Shown here in pieces: positions 25,878 through 34,911 of a stretch of 64,000 bases of DNA (the stretch's first letter is position 1; the number at the start of each line of letters is the position of its first letter). Under the pieces are notes generated by a model. The model was given only the letters and a program-made list of their open reading frames with translations, was not told the DNA's origin and did no database searches. A program made the translations under genes and the position numbers. Source of the DNA: Bacteroidota bacterium. GTDB taxonomy: Bacteria; Bacteroidota; Bacteroidia; Bacteroidales; VadinHA17. The stretch lies in assembly GCA_016718875.1 (NCBI GenBank), contig JADKBL010000002.1:186001-250000 (forward strand), in the 5' to 3' direction.

Positions 25878-27212
25878 TTATTTAATGTTTCTCTGGCGTG
25901 CCATTTTGATCACAGTCGATTTACCAAGCCTTATATAGTCGAGAAGAGGTCTGCCTGCAGGGCAGGTATAGCTGCATGATCCGCATTCCATGCAATCGGT
26001 GATTCTTTCCTGTTCTGCTCTTTCGAATAAGCCTTTTAAAGATAGTGTTGCCAGAAGGTGAGGTTCCAGATTTAGAGCGCAGGCAGATATGCATTTTGCA
26101 CATCTGATACAGGGTTTTATTTCATCTCTTTTTGATTCAGAATCAGGAAAAAGAACAATCCCGGATGTTCCTTTTACCACAGGAACATCAGTGTTATTTA
26201 ATGCTTTTCCCATCATCGGGCCACCATTAATAATTTTGCCTGTATCCTCAGGCAATCCTCCTGCAGCTTCAATAAGGTTTTTTACGGGAGATCCTATCCT
26301 GACAAGATAGTTGCCGGGATTTGTAAGCGATTTTCCTGTAATTGTTACAACCCTCTCAAAAAGAGGCTTATTTTTCTGGACAGCCTCGTAAACAGCAAAT
26401 GCAGTTCCAACATTGTGAACAACTGCACCAACATCAACCGGCAGGTGCCCTGACGGAACCTCCCTGTTGATCAGAGCCTTTATAAGCTGTTTTTCAGCAC
26501 CTTGAGGATATTTTACTGTAAGCGGATGAACTGTAATTCCTTTATAATTGAGGGCAAGCTTTGAAAGATGTTCTATAGCATCTTTTTTGTTATTTTCAAT
26601 CCCGATCATAGCCTTGTCAACAACAAGTGCTTTCATAAGTATCGTAATACCGACCATGATCTCCTCACCTTTCTCAAGCATCAGGCGGTGATCGGATGTC
26701 AGATAGGGCTCACATTCAACGCCATTTATAATCAGGACATTACATTTTTTGCCTTTGGGTATAGAAAGCTTTACGTGTGAAGGGAAAGTGGCTCCGCCCA
26801 GTCCTACGATTCCAGCATCGAGGCATTTTTTAGTAATCTCTTCTGCACTTAAATTACATTCCTTTTTTAAATCAGAAGAGCGGTCAATCGTGTCAATCCA
26901 TTCGTCTCCAGCAACATCAATAAATACTGCAGTCTGTCTGTAGCCTGTAGTATCGGGTACAGTATCCACCTTATTTACGATACCGCTTACAGATGTGTGA
27001 ATATTTGATGATACAAAACCATTTACAGAAGCTATCAGCTGACCGGTTTTTATACTATCACCTTTTTTCACCATAACAGTTGCAGGTGCCCCGATGTGCT
27101 GGGTAATCGGAATTGTTATGTTTTGAGGAACAGGAAGCTGCCTGATTGGAGAATCTGAAGTCAACTTCAGCTCCGGCGGATGGATGCCTCCAATGGGAAA
27201 TGTTTTAAGCAC
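25878..27212 (-). CDS. rnfC: Electron transport complex subunit RnfC
   Basis: 444 residues. After an N-terminal barrel-sandwich region (GGIHPPELK), a Rossmann-type NADH/FMN region has GIVGLGGATFPSHVK and INGVECEPYLTSDHR. The C terminus has two 4Fe-4S motifs, CIRCAKCISACALNLEP and CMECGSCSYTCPAGRP. RnfC is the peripheral subunit that exchanges electrons with NAD(H). Length and order are as in other Bacteroidota rnf operons. Confidence 0.96.
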   Translation of the reverse strand: MLKTFPIGGIHPPELKLTSDSPIRQLPVPQNITIPITQHIGAPATVMVKKGDSIKTGQLIASVNGFVSSNIHTSVSGIVNKVDTVPDTTGYRQTAVFIDVAGDEWIDTIDRSSDLKKECNLSAEEITKKCLDAGIVGLGGATFPSHVKLSIPKGKKCNVLIINGVECEPYLTSDHRLMLEKGEEIMVGITILMKALVVDKAMIGIENNKKDAIEHLSKLALNYKGITVHPLTVKYPQGAEKQLIKALINREVPSGHLPVDVGAVVHNVGTAFAVYEAVQKNKPLFERVVTITGKSLTNPGNYLVRIGSPVKNLIEAAGGLPEDTGKIINGGPMMGKALNNTDVPVVKGTSGIVLFPDSESKRDEIKPCIRCAKCISACALNLEPHLLATLSLKGLFERAEQERITDCMECGSCSYTCPAGRPLLDYIRLGKSTVIKMARQRNIK

Positions 27213-27242
27213 TTTTTTATCCTTTAATTGTTTTAATTCTTT

Positions 27243-28109
27243 CTAGTTGTTTATTGCCTCAGCAGTTGCCTCTACTTTAGGTTTTCTCGGCGGAAAGTTG
27301 AACTCGAGAATTGAATTTGTAGGGCATTCAGTTACACATTTTCTGCAGAATGTACACTTTGCCGCATTAATGTAAGCCAGGTTGTTTTCAATTACTATGG
27401 CTCCGAACTCACATGCCTTGACACACTTGCTGCATGCAATGCATGCAACTTTGCATGCTCTTCTTGCCGGGCCTCCCTTATCGCAGTTTGAACAGGCAAC
27501 ATAAAGCTTTCTGTCTTTCTTAGCTTTTTTCCGAAGTTCAATAAGCTTCCTTGGACATGCTTTTACACAGGCACCGCAGGCAACACATTTATCATCAATG
27601 ATAACCGGAAGCTGAGTCACCGGATCCATATACATGGCATCAAACTGGCAGGCTTTTACACAATCGCCATTTCCAAGACAACCATAGCTGCAATCAGTTT
27701 CACCAATATAGAGGCTGTGCTGAATCCTGCAGTCAGCTGCACCGTCGTAAACAGAAGTACGAGGCCTGTAATCAGGAGTCCCGTTGCATAATAGTACTGC
27801 GACTGTAGGATCAACAGCCACAGCTGCTTTTCCCAGTATTCCAGCTGCAGATTGCATTACAGCACTTCCACCTACCGGGCAATTGAGTCCATCAAAGGTT
27901 TCAGCAGCCACAAGTGCTTCGGCAAAATTACGGCAACCTGCAAATCCGCATCCCCCGCAGTTTGCGGCAGGCAGGATTTCCTGGACCTGATCTATTCTTG
28001 GATCTTCAAAGATCTTGAATTTCTGTGCCACAAAATAAAGAATGACTGCTGATACAATAGCCAGCAGGCTGAGACTTATGATTGTTATGATAACTGTTGG
28101 ACTCATCAA
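27243..28109 (-). CDS. rnfB: Electron transport complex subunit RnfB (multi-cluster ferredoxin)
   Basis: 288 residues: an N-terminal membrane helix (7-28), then the Fe-S domain ANCGGCGFAGCRNFAEAL, and a ferredoxin region with several CxxCxxC groups (CVACGACVKACPR, CIACSKCVKACEF, CTFCRKCVTECPT). CSYGCLGNGDC precedes them. RnfB takes electrons from soluble ferredoxin and passes them into the membrane core. The cluster count is above the minimal RnfB, as is common in Bacteroidota. The start follows the rseC stop directly. Confidence 0.95.
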   Translation of the reverse strand: MMSPTVIITIISLSLLAIVSAVILYFVAQKFKIFEDPRIDQVQEILPAANCGGCGFAGCRNFAEALVAAETFDGLNCPVGGSAVMQSAAGILGKAAVAVDPTVAVLLCNGTPDYRPRTSVYDGAADCRIQHSLYIGETDCSYGCLGNGDCVKACQFDAMYMDPVTQLPVIIDDKCVACGACVKACPRKLIELRKKAKKDRKLYVACSNCDKGGPARRACKVACIACSKCVKACEFGAIVIENNLAYINAAKCTFCRKCVTECPTNSILEFNFPPRKPKVEATAEAINN

Positions 28110-28532
28110 CTATATTTTTAATGAAAAAATAAACTTGTCATTGATTCTTTTTCTTAATAAATAGAGAATAAGGTAGTAGGGAAGGAGGGAAGAAATTGCA
28201 AGAAGCCCTGAAGCCAGTTCAGAATACTTCATAATTGCAAGTAAAATCAGTAAAGTGATGACAATAACTAAAGGTAGTAAATAACCCAGAAACAGGGCAT
28301 TAAATCCGGTAGACTGCTTCATCATGACTGTAACAGTGTCTCCGTTTCTTACATCAAAAGAGCCCTTAACTTCAATTATTTTCTCCTCTGTGCCTGATAA
28401 AGTACATGAACCTTCTGCATGACATCCTTTGCATGCTGATTCCGCGGTGATTAGTACTGTAACAGATTCATTATCGGATTTTTGTACAATGCCTTTGTGA
28501 CTTATGGTGGTTTCTCCCGATGAATCCTTCAT
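28110..28532 (-). CDS. rseC: RseC/SoxR-reducing-system family membrane protein
   Basis: About 140 residues from the ATG at 28532. The N-terminal part has a cysteine group, CKGCHAEGSC, and a beta-rich segment (GDTVTVMMKQSTGF). Two adjacent membrane helices follow (ALFLGYLLPLVIVITLLILL and LASGLLAISSLLPYYLILYL), the RseC/MucC plan. It is commonly the first gene of rnf operons and is thought to link Rnf to redox control or assembly. A TTG 27 bp upstream (28559) lies inside the promoter -7 box, which argues against it as the start. Confidence 0.88.
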   Translation of the reverse strand: MKDSSGETTISHKGIVQKSDNESVTVLITAESACKGCHAEGSCTLSGTEEKIIEVKGSFDVRNGDTVTVMMKQSTGFNALFLGYLLPLVIVITLLILLAIMKYSELASGLLAISSLLPYYLILYLLRKRINDKFIFSLKI

Positions 28533-28556
28533 TATATCTCTGAAAATTTCAGATGA

Positions 28557-28564
28557 CAAATTTA
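28557..28564 (-). promoter_or_regulatory. Bacteroidota -7 box (TAnnTTTG) for the rseC-rnf operon
   Basis: The minus strand reads TAAATTTG, a perfect match to the Bacteroidota sigma-ABfr -7 consensus, 25 bp before the rseC ATG at 28532. A clear -33 TTTG is not seen at 19-21 bp. The predicted transcript would start near 28550 and leave a short leader. Confidence 0.5.
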
Positions 28565-28648
28565 TGATTGTGCAAAAAAATGAACCTGCTTTTTGTCATT
28601 TTTTAATGAGATTCCTCTAATTTATTTTCATTATAAATAAGAATTCTT

Positions 28649-30760
28649 TCAACTTATGTTGCTCCACGATTGTCGCTGACTGAATATCCTGCTGAGCTCA
28701 AGCCTTAATACTACATTTTGTGATTCGTTAAGCAATGGATCTTTTTCCAGAATCTTCTCCGCTACATGCCTGACATATTCTATTATCTGGCCATCTTTTC
28801 CAAGATTTGCAATTTTGAGGTCAAATGGGATGCCACTCTGTTGTGTGCCTTCTATATCGCCGGGCCCTCTAAGCTGAAGATCTGTTTCTGCAATTTCAAA
28901 GCCGTCATTTGTCCTTACCATTACCTCAACCCGTTTAATAGCTTCCTTCGACATTTTATCAGAACTCATCAGGATACAATATGACTGATCAGCTCCTCTG
29001 CCAACACGTCCTCTGAGCTGATGAAGCTGGGATAATCCAAATCTCTCTGCACTTTCAATAACCATCACTGTTGCATTTGGAATATCAACACCTACTTCAA
29101 TCACTGTAGTGGCAACAAGGATATGAGCATGTCCATCCTTGAATAGCTGCATCGATTTATCCTTTTCCGCAGGAGTCATTCTCCCATGGACAATACTTAT
29201 ACAGTATTCAGGAGGTCGGAATACTTTTGAAATTGTGTCCCATCCGTCCTCAAGATCCTTATAATCCATTGATTCCGATTCTTTAATCAGGGGGTAAACA
29301 AAGTATGCCTGACGACCCTCCTTTATCTGATTCCTGACAAACCCAAATACCTTGTTCCTGTCTGTATCTGTGAAATGCATTGTTTTTACAGGCATCCTGC
29401 CGGGTGGAAGCTCATCAATAACAGATACATCCAGATCACCGTATAAGGTCATAGCCAGGGTTCTGGGTATAGGAGTTGCTGTCATTACAAGCACATGAGG
29501 AGGATGAAGGTTTTTTTGCCATAAACGTGCCCTCTGTTCTACTCCAAACCTGTGTTGTTCATCAATTATCACAAGGCCAAGATTGCTGAACTTAACATTA
29601 TCTTCAATAAGTGCATGTGTTCCTATAAGAATGTTAAGCGATCTGTCCATCAGAGCTTCAGCAATTGAATTACGTGATTTTCGTTTGGATGAACCTGTCA
29701 ACAGGCATATTTTAATATCAATTCCTTTTAAAAGTTTTGTGATTGTCTGGTAATGCTGGTTTGCAAGTATTTCAGTAGGTGCCATTATGCAAGCCTGAAA
29801 ACCATTGTCAATTGCTATAAGCATGCTCATAAGCGCTACCAGTGTCTTGCCGCTCCCGACATCACCCTGCAGCAGACGGTTCATCTGCCTTCCTGAGCCA
29901 AGATCACGCCGGATCTCCTTCATAACACGTTTCTGAGCCTCGGTAAGCCTGAATGGCAGATTATTATAATAGAAGCTGTTGAAATTGTTTCCAACATTAC
30001 TGAAAACAAATCCTTTATGCTTGATATTCCTGTTTGCCTTGAACCTTAAAAGATTCAGCTGAATGTAAAACAGCTCTTCAAATTTAAGCCTGTATCTTGC
30101 CTTTTCCAGTTCTTCAGGATCAGCTGGAAAGTGAATTTTGTGCAGTGAATCATGCAGATCCATCAGTTTATACTGTGACACCAGCCATGCAGGCAATGAT
30201 TCCGGAATCCTGATTTTTAACTGCTTAAGAAGATTCCCGGTAAGCTTACTAATTGACTTTGAGGTTAGAAACTGATCTTTAAGCTTTTCGGTAGTACTAT
30301 ACTGGGCTTGGAGGGCGGAGCTTATTCTTTCCGACATCTTGCTCGAAGCTTCTATCTCAGGATGAATAATGTTAACAATTCCATTAAAAACAGAAGGTTT
30401 CCCAAATACAATATATTCAATGCCGGGTGGATAGTTGCCTGCAACCCATTTTGTGCCCTTGAACCAGACAAGTTTGATTGTTCCCGTATCATCCTGAAAG
30501 TCTGCTGCAAGTCGTTTCCCCTTGCCATGTCCCTCTGTAACATACCCCTTAATGTACCCTTTTATCTGAACATAAGGGAGGTCAGGATCAAGCTCTTCTA
30601 TTTTGTAAAATCTGGTCCGGTCAATATATTTATAGGGGAAATAGTAGAGCAGATCTCTGAAGGTGAAAATCGTCAGTTCTTTGTTAAGAAGTTCAGCTCT
30701 TTTGGGACCTACCCCGGGCAAATATGTTATGTTTGTATCCAGAAATTCCTGTGCAATCAT
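28649..30760 (-). CDS. recG: ATP-dependent DNA helicase RecG
   Basis: 703 residues, the normal RecG length. An N-terminal YLPGVGPKRAELL helix-hairpin region and OB/wedge domain (YVQIKGYI, FQDDTGTIKLVWF) precede the helicase core: Walker A LLQGDVGSGKTLVAL, DEQH box VIIDEQHRFGVEQ, motif III MTATPIPRTLAM and motif VI LHQLRGRVGRG. RecG remodels stalled forks and Holliday junctions. The gene is divergent from the methyltransferase and upstream of the rnf operon, 116 bp from rseC. Confidence 0.97.
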   Translation of the reverse strand: MIAQEFLDTNITYLPGVGPKRAELLNKELTIFTFRDLLYYFPYKYIDRTRFYKIEELDPDLPYVQIKGYIKGYVTEGHGKGKRLAADFQDDTGTIKLVWFKGTKWVAGNYPPGIEYIVFGKPSVFNGIVNIIHPEIEASSKMSERISSALQAQYSTTEKLKDQFLTSKSISKLTGNLLKQLKIRIPESLPAWLVSQYKLMDLHDSLHKIHFPADPEELEKARYRLKFEELFYIQLNLLRFKANRNIKHKGFVFSNVGNNFNSFYYNNLPFRLTEAQKRVMKEIRRDLGSGRQMNRLLQGDVGSGKTLVALMSMLIAIDNGFQACIMAPTEILANQHYQTITKLLKGIDIKICLLTGSSKRKSRNSIAEALMDRSLNILIGTHALIEDNVKFSNLGLVIIDEQHRFGVEQRARLWQKNLHPPHVLVMTATPIPRTLAMTLYGDLDVSVIDELPPGRMPVKTMHFTDTDRNKVFGFVRNQIKEGRQAYFVYPLIKESESMDYKDLEDGWDTISKVFRPPEYCISIVHGRMTPAEKDKSMQLFKDGHAHILVATTVIEVGVDIPNATVMVIESAERFGLSQLHQLRGRVGRGADQSYCILMSSDKMSKEAIKRVEVMVRTNDGFEIAETDLQLRGPGDIEGTQQSGIPFDLKIANLGKDGQIIEYVRHVAEKILEKDPLLNESQNVVLRLELSRIFSQRQSWSNIS

Positions 30761-30837
30761 CAGGTATAAAGTATGAGAAAAGCAATCCGAAATTAACTAT
30801 TTTTGACATGCTGACCTAATTTAATCTTTGGAGGTAT

Positions 30838-31632
30838 ATGTTTTTTTTCAGGATAAAGGAATATCTCAGGTACATGGTATTTTCAGGCTACCGGAAAGGA
30901 CATGGTATTCATAGCCCTTTTGTTTATGACATAGTTTCAAGAGTTTTCAGGAATAAAATCGATAAAGCTGTTGTCAGTAAGATTGAGAGTATAAGAAAAG
31001 AATTAGTCAGGGATAAAAGAATGATATTTGTAAATGACCTTGGTGTCGGATCTTTGAAAGTCAGGCAAGAGGAGAGAAGCAGGAGAGTGTCAGATATTGC
31101 CAGGCATTCTCCGGTCACAAGAAAGTACGGTATTCTTCTTTCAAATCTTGCCAAAGAATTTGGCAGCCCCGGAATTGTTGAACTTGGAACTTCCATGGGA
31201 ATCAGTTCGATGTATCTGGCATTCTCAGGGACAGATTGCACGGTTAATACAATTGAAGGATGTAAGGAGACCGCCGGGATTGCTGAGGAAACATTCCGGA
31301 AAGCAGGAAAAAGTAATATTATTTTGCATTGCGGTTCTTTCGAAGATTGCCTCCCAGCAGTGCTTGACTCAACAATTGCACCAGGAATGGTGTTTATTGA
31401 TGGAAATCACAGGAAGGAGCCTGTTTTGAAATACTTTGAAATGATTGCTCAGAAGTCTTCAGTAAATACAGTTGTTGTGATAGATGATATTTATTATTCC
31501 CCGGAAATGAAGGATGCATGGCAGTTAATAAAGGACCATGGAAAGGTTTCAGTAACAATTGATATTTACAGGATGGGAATAGTTTTTTTCAGAAAAGGTA
31601 TAAATACCAACCACTTTATTGTGAGACATTAA
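30838..31632 (+). CDS. Class I SAM-dependent O-methyltransferase-like protein
   Basis: 264 residues. The SAM-binding motif I is GIVELGTSMGISSMYLA at about residues 115-131, with an acidic strand end TVNTIEGC and the metal/active-site region MVFIDGNHRKEP and VVIDDIYYS, typical of the caffeoyl-CoA-type O-methyltransferase fold. The N-terminal 100 residues (YLRYMVFSGYRKGHGIHSPFVYD) are a conserved Bacteroidota extension. The substrate is unknown. GGAGG lies 3 bp before the ATG region, an unusually strong Shine-Dalgarno for this phylum and the reason for choosing this start. Confidence 0.82.
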   Translation: MFFFRIKEYLRYMVFSGYRKGHGIHSPFVYDIVSRVFRNKIDKAVVSKIESIRKELVRDKRMIFVNDLGVGSLKVRQEERSRRVSDIARHSPVTRKYGILLSNLAKEFGSPGIVELGTSMGISSMYLAFSGTDCTVNTIEGCKETAGIAEETFRKAGKSNIILHCGSFEDCLPAVLDSTIAPGMVFIDGNHRKEPVLKYFEMIAQKSSVNTVVVIDDIYYSPEMKDAWQLIKDHGKVSVTIDIYRMGIVFFRKGINTNHFIVRH

Positions 31633-31706
31633 CAAAAATTAGGGATTATTAATTCAATATTTAACATATTTAGTCTAATTTCGGAAATTCAAATTTTTAG
31701 CATACT

Positions 31707-32408
31707 ATGAATAAAGTTATTGAGATTCATGATATTGTAAAAAACTATCAGGTTGGATCAGTTATCGTCAGAGCTCTGAGATCGGTTTCCATCTCTATTG
31801 AAAGAAATGAATATGTGGCAATTATGGGTCCATCCGGATCAGGAAAGTCTACATTGATGAACCTCCTCGGGTGTCTTGATACACCTTCAAGCGGAAGCTA
31901 TATTCTGAATGGAACAGATGTTAGTAAAATGGAGGATGATTACCTGGCAGAGATTCGTAACAAGGAGATTGGATTTGTATTTCAGACATTCAACCTACTG
32001 CCACGTTATTCAGCTCTTGAAAATGTTACTCTTCCTCTTATTTATGCCGGTGTAGCAAAGGCAGAACGAGAGAAGCTTGCAGTGGAAACGCTTATGCAGG
32101 TTGGTCTGGCTGATCGTATGACTCATAAACCTAATGAGTTATCAGGAGGTCAGCGTCAGAGGGTCGCAATTGCAAGAGCCCTTGTAAATAAACCATCGAT
32201 CATCTTGGCTGATGAGCCAACAGGTAACCTCGATAGTAAAACATCTGTTGATATTATGGGACTTCTTGATAATATTCATAAACAGGGAAATACAGTTATC
32301 GTAGTTACTCATGAAGAGGATATCGCAAAGCATGCTGCAAGAATAATACGTCTTTTTGACGGTGAAATTGCACAGGATATTCTTAATGATAAGTATGTCA
32401 AAGCCTAG
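31707..32408 (+). CDS. ABC transporter ATP-binding protein, MacB/LolD type
   Basis: 233 residues with Walker A GPSGSGKS, Q-loop FVFQTFNLLPRYSALENVTLPL, signature LSGGQRQRVAIARAL, Walker B IILADEPTGNLD and switch histidine VVTHE. The NLLPRYSALENV spacing marks the MacB/LolD/FtsE subfamily, which powers transfer of lipoproteins or peptides at the inner membrane by mechanotransmission. No permease gene is adjacent, so its partner must be elsewhere. The cobalamin adenosyltransferase gene follows after 38 bp. Confidence 0.93.
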   Translation: MNKVIEIHDIVKNYQVGSVIVRALRSVSISIERNEYVAIMGPSGSGKSTLMNLLGCLDTPSSGSYILNGTDVSKMEDDYLAEIRNKEIGFVFQTFNLLPRYSALENVTLPLIYAGVAKAEREKLAVETLMQVGLADRMTHKPNELSGGQRQRVAIARALVNKPSIILADEPTGNLDSKTSVDIMGLLDNIHKQGNTVIVVTHEEDIAKHAARIIRLFDGEIAQDILNDKYVKA

Positions 32409-32446
32409 GCTTTTCTGAATTCTATTAATTTAATTTCTTCTCAGAC

Positions 32447-32989
32447 ATGAAAATCTATACACTTACCGGTGATGATGGTTCTACGTCCCTTGTCGGGGGA
32501 AGAAGAGTTCCAAAACACTCACAGCGTGTTGAGGCTTATGGGTCTGTAGATGAGCTTATTGCATGGATTGGATTATTAAGGGATCATAAGGAAAATGAGG
32601 GAAGGAGAGACCTTCTTATCTATATTCAGAGTCAGCTGATGTCATGTGCAGCAGCCCTGGCAACTGATCCTGAAAATAAAAATTCACGCAAAATATTACC
32701 TGAAAACGAGTGCCTGAAAGTTCTGGAGAACGAGATAGATAAAATGGAAGAAAACCTTGCTCCGCTTGGTAACTTTCTGCTTCCCGGAGGAAATATTCTG
32801 GTATCACATTGTCATATAGCACGATGCGTATGTCGCAGGGCTGAAAGAGCTGTATTGCGGCTGAATATAACTGAAAAAACGCCTGAAATAGTCATCAAAT
32901 TCCTTAACCGCCTTTCTGATTTTCTTTTTGTTCTGTCACGTAAGATTTCTCTAGAGCTTAATAATGAGGAAGTTAAGTGGCAGGTTTGA
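32447..32989 (+). CDS. Cob(I)yrinic acid a,c-diamide adenosyltransferase, PduO type
   Basis: 180 residues. The ATP-binding N-terminal loop YTLTGDDGSTSLVGGRRVPK is followed by VEAYGSVDELIAWIG. The C-terminal helices carry CRRAERAVLRLN and LNRLSDFLFVLSR, all family signatures. It transfers the adenosyl group of ATP to cobalt(I) corrinoids to give adenosylcobalamin, needed by B12 radical enzymes such as methylmalonyl-CoA mutase. No other B12 gene or riboswitch is visible nearby. Confidence 0.94.
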   Translation: MKIYTLTGDDGSTSLVGGRRVPKHSQRVEAYGSVDELIAWIGLLRDHKENEGRRDLLIYIQSQLMSCAAALATDPENKNSRKILPENECLKVLENEIDKMEENLAPLGNFLLPGGNILVSHCHIARCVCRRAERAVLRLNITEKTPEIVIKFLNRLSDFLFVLSRKISLELNNEEVKWQV

Positions 32990-33015
32990 AATGTTAAAAA
33001 AGTAAAAAGCTGCTA

Positions 33016-33047
33016 TTGTTTTTTACATAAAATAATTTTTATATTTG
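33016..33047 (+). promoter_or_regulatory. Candidate Bacteroidota promoter for the DUF2795 gene
   Basis: TATATTTG at 33040-33047 matches the TAnnTTTG -7 box exactly. TTG at 33016-33018 is a plausible -33 element 21 bp upstream. The start codon at 33083 leaves a leader of about 28 bases. Confidence 0.55.
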
Positions 33048-33082
33048 CAAACTTTGTTTAGACATTACTTAACTGGTAAAAT

Positions 33083-33304
33083 ATGTACTGGACACTTGAA
33101 TTAGCATCAAAACTTGAGGATGCTCCATGGCCTGCAACAAAAGATGAGCTGATTGATTTCGCCATTAGGTCAGGTGCCCCTATGGAAGTAATCGAGAACC
33201 TTCAGGAAATTGAAGATGAAGGGGATATTTACGAGAGTATCGAGGATATATGGCCCGATTATCCAAGCAAGGACGATTTCTTCTTTAATGAAGATGAATA
33301 TTAA
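33083..33304 (+). CDS. DUF2795 domain small acidic protein
   Basis: 73 residues, strongly acidic, starting MYWTLELASKLEDAPWPATK with the LIDFAIRSGAPMEVIENLQE helix pair, the full-length form of the DUF2795 family conserved across Bacteroidota. The molecular role is unknown. It has its own candidate promoter. Its TAA stop overlaps the stop of the convergent OstA-like gene in the palindrome TTAA, leaving no space for a terminator between them. Confidence 0.88.
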   Translation: MYWTLELASKLEDAPWPATKDELIDFAIRSGAPMEVIENLQEIEDEGDIYESIEDIWPDYPSKDDFFFNEDEY

Positions 33305-34911
33305 AGTTTGGGGCTGGTCAGAAGATCAGCCTCTTTACTTTTTATGAATACATCAGATTTTTTCTTAGGTCTCATAAACTCAAGCCATTTAAATCCCTCA
33401 AGTTTTGGTTCCTTCAGACTTAGAGATAAAGGAGGGTCAATTACGCCGGCAGGATTTTGTTCTTCAACTACTTCTGATACTTTACCCTCATCAATAAATA
33501 TCTGTATATTTGCTGACTTCGATCTGTTTACGCCGGCAAGATCCTCTCCGTCAAGAAGATAATAAATAGATTCCCCGTTTCCTTTTAAAACTATCTTATA
33601 AACTTCATCATCCTTAAAATAGGCAGTCAGATTATTACCTTTTATCTGGTTATATCGGAGAGTATCTATTTTGCTTGTAACAAATGAACTGTTATATAGT
33701 TCCAGTCTGTCAGTTTTCCGATTCCTGGTGAAGAGAGCCATTGAATCAGCAGTAAGCTGGTTAAATCCTGACCATATAACAGGATTCTGGTAAAGCCGGA
33801 TTATTGTATCCTGAAATGAAAAGGTAAGAGAATCACATTTTGCCTGGATATCCTTGCTGAATATTTTGCATTTGTAATAGGCTTTTACAATTCGATATTC
33901 CTTTATTGTATCCGGAATATTGAAAGCAATCAGGGTATCCGCATGAAGAAATAATGAGTCATCATTTGTTACCTGTATGAACAATGCACTGTCAGTTGCA
34001 AAATACTTTTCAGGCATTTTGCTGTAAGCAGCATAATTACCCTTTACAAAGAGGTTATTTGTAGTATCCTCAATAACAACATTTCTGAACCCTTCACCAA
34101 AACCGGTACTGTCATTGTAGAAGATGGAGTCGGCATTCAGCTTATTTTTCATATTGTCAACAAAGGCATTCTTCCAGATGGAGCTTACCTTGAACCTTGT
34201 ATCATACCAGCCCCTTTCACAGTACATGTAGAGACTGTCGCCATGAACTTCGGATGGACCGGTAAAGAATACCGTTTCCGATTTAGTATTATAGTTCATA
34301 GTGTCTGAAGTCATCAGATAGTCGGGGGTCACAATTTTTACACTATCCTTGAAGTGAAAAAGATTCTGATTTACATAATAAACACCGACAATGCTTGTAA
34401 GAGTATTTTCACCGTTTGTAATACGTCCTTTAGTATCATAATCGGCAACCTGGTTTAATACATCATAATCTATTGCATTAGTATAGAGATGGGTTTCCTT
34501 ATCTATCAGCTCAACGTTTCCTTTTACAACAGCAATATCAATTTTACCATCATAGAACATATAATCTCCGAACAGATCAAGTGTGTCGCCCTGTTCCAGA
34601 TGGGCTCTGCTGAATGCTGTGACCTGCATTTTATCAGGAAGCCAAAGAGCACTGTCGCAGGTGAGAGTACTTTCATCCATACGAAACTTTACATTACCGA
34701 TAATATGATGCATATCTTTCCCGGTCAGATCATCCCTGAGTACAATATCCTCATCGGCGTATATCAGTTCAACCTTTCTTTTATTCTGGGTACCGGAAGG
34801 ATCATCCTGCGAATGCAGAGAAAACGCAAAAATCATTACAGTCAGGATGCTTATAAGAATCCTGATGTAACGAAAATCTGCCTTCTTATTCAGGGATTCT
34901 ATTTCAGCCAT
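33301..34911 (-). CDS. OstA/LptA-like outer-membrane biogenesis protein
   Basis: 536 residues with one N-terminal hydrophobic segment (about 17-32, IRILISILTVMIFAFSL). The body is a long series of beta-jellyroll repeats with D-S-(M/L) and aromatic patterns (VKFRMDESTLTCDSALW, MYDGKIDIAVVKGNVEL), the OstA-like protein family of Bacteroidota related to LptA/LptD N-terminal domains. These carry lipopolysaccharide across the periplasm. It overlaps surA by 13 bp (shared ATGGCTGAAATAG), which indicates translational coupling with the periplasmic chaperones upstream. Confidence 0.85.
   Translation of the reverse strand: MAEIESLNKKADFRYIRILISILTVMIFAFSLHSQDDPSGTQNKRKVELIYADEDIVLRDDLTGKDMHHIIGNVKFRMDESTLTCDSALWLPDKMQVTAFSRAHLEQGDTLDLFGDYMFYDGKIDIAVVKGNVELIDKETHLYTNAIDYDVLNQVADYDTKGRITNGENTLTSIVGVYYVNQNLFHFKDSVKIVTPDYLMTSDTMNYNTKSETVFFTGPSEVHGDSLYMYCERGWYDTRFKVSSIWKNAFVDNMKNKLNADSIFYNDSTGFGEGFRNVVIEDTTNNLFVKGNYAAYSKMPEKYFATDSALFIQVTNDDSLFLHADTLIAFNIPDTIKEYRIVKAYYKCKIFSKDIQAKCDSLTFSFQDTIIRLYQNPVIWSGFNQLTADSMALFTRNRKTDRLELYNSSFVTSKIDTLRYNQIKGNNLTAYFKDDEVYKIVLKGNGESIYYLLDGEDLAGVNRSKSANIQIFIDEGKVSEVVEEQNPAGVIDPPLSLSLKEPKLEGFKWLEFMRPKKKSDVFIKSKEADLLTSPKL

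Noticed and set aside
32409..32446. Cobalamin riboswitch before the adenosyltransferase
   Set aside because: The 38-bp gap is too short and shows no B12-box structure.
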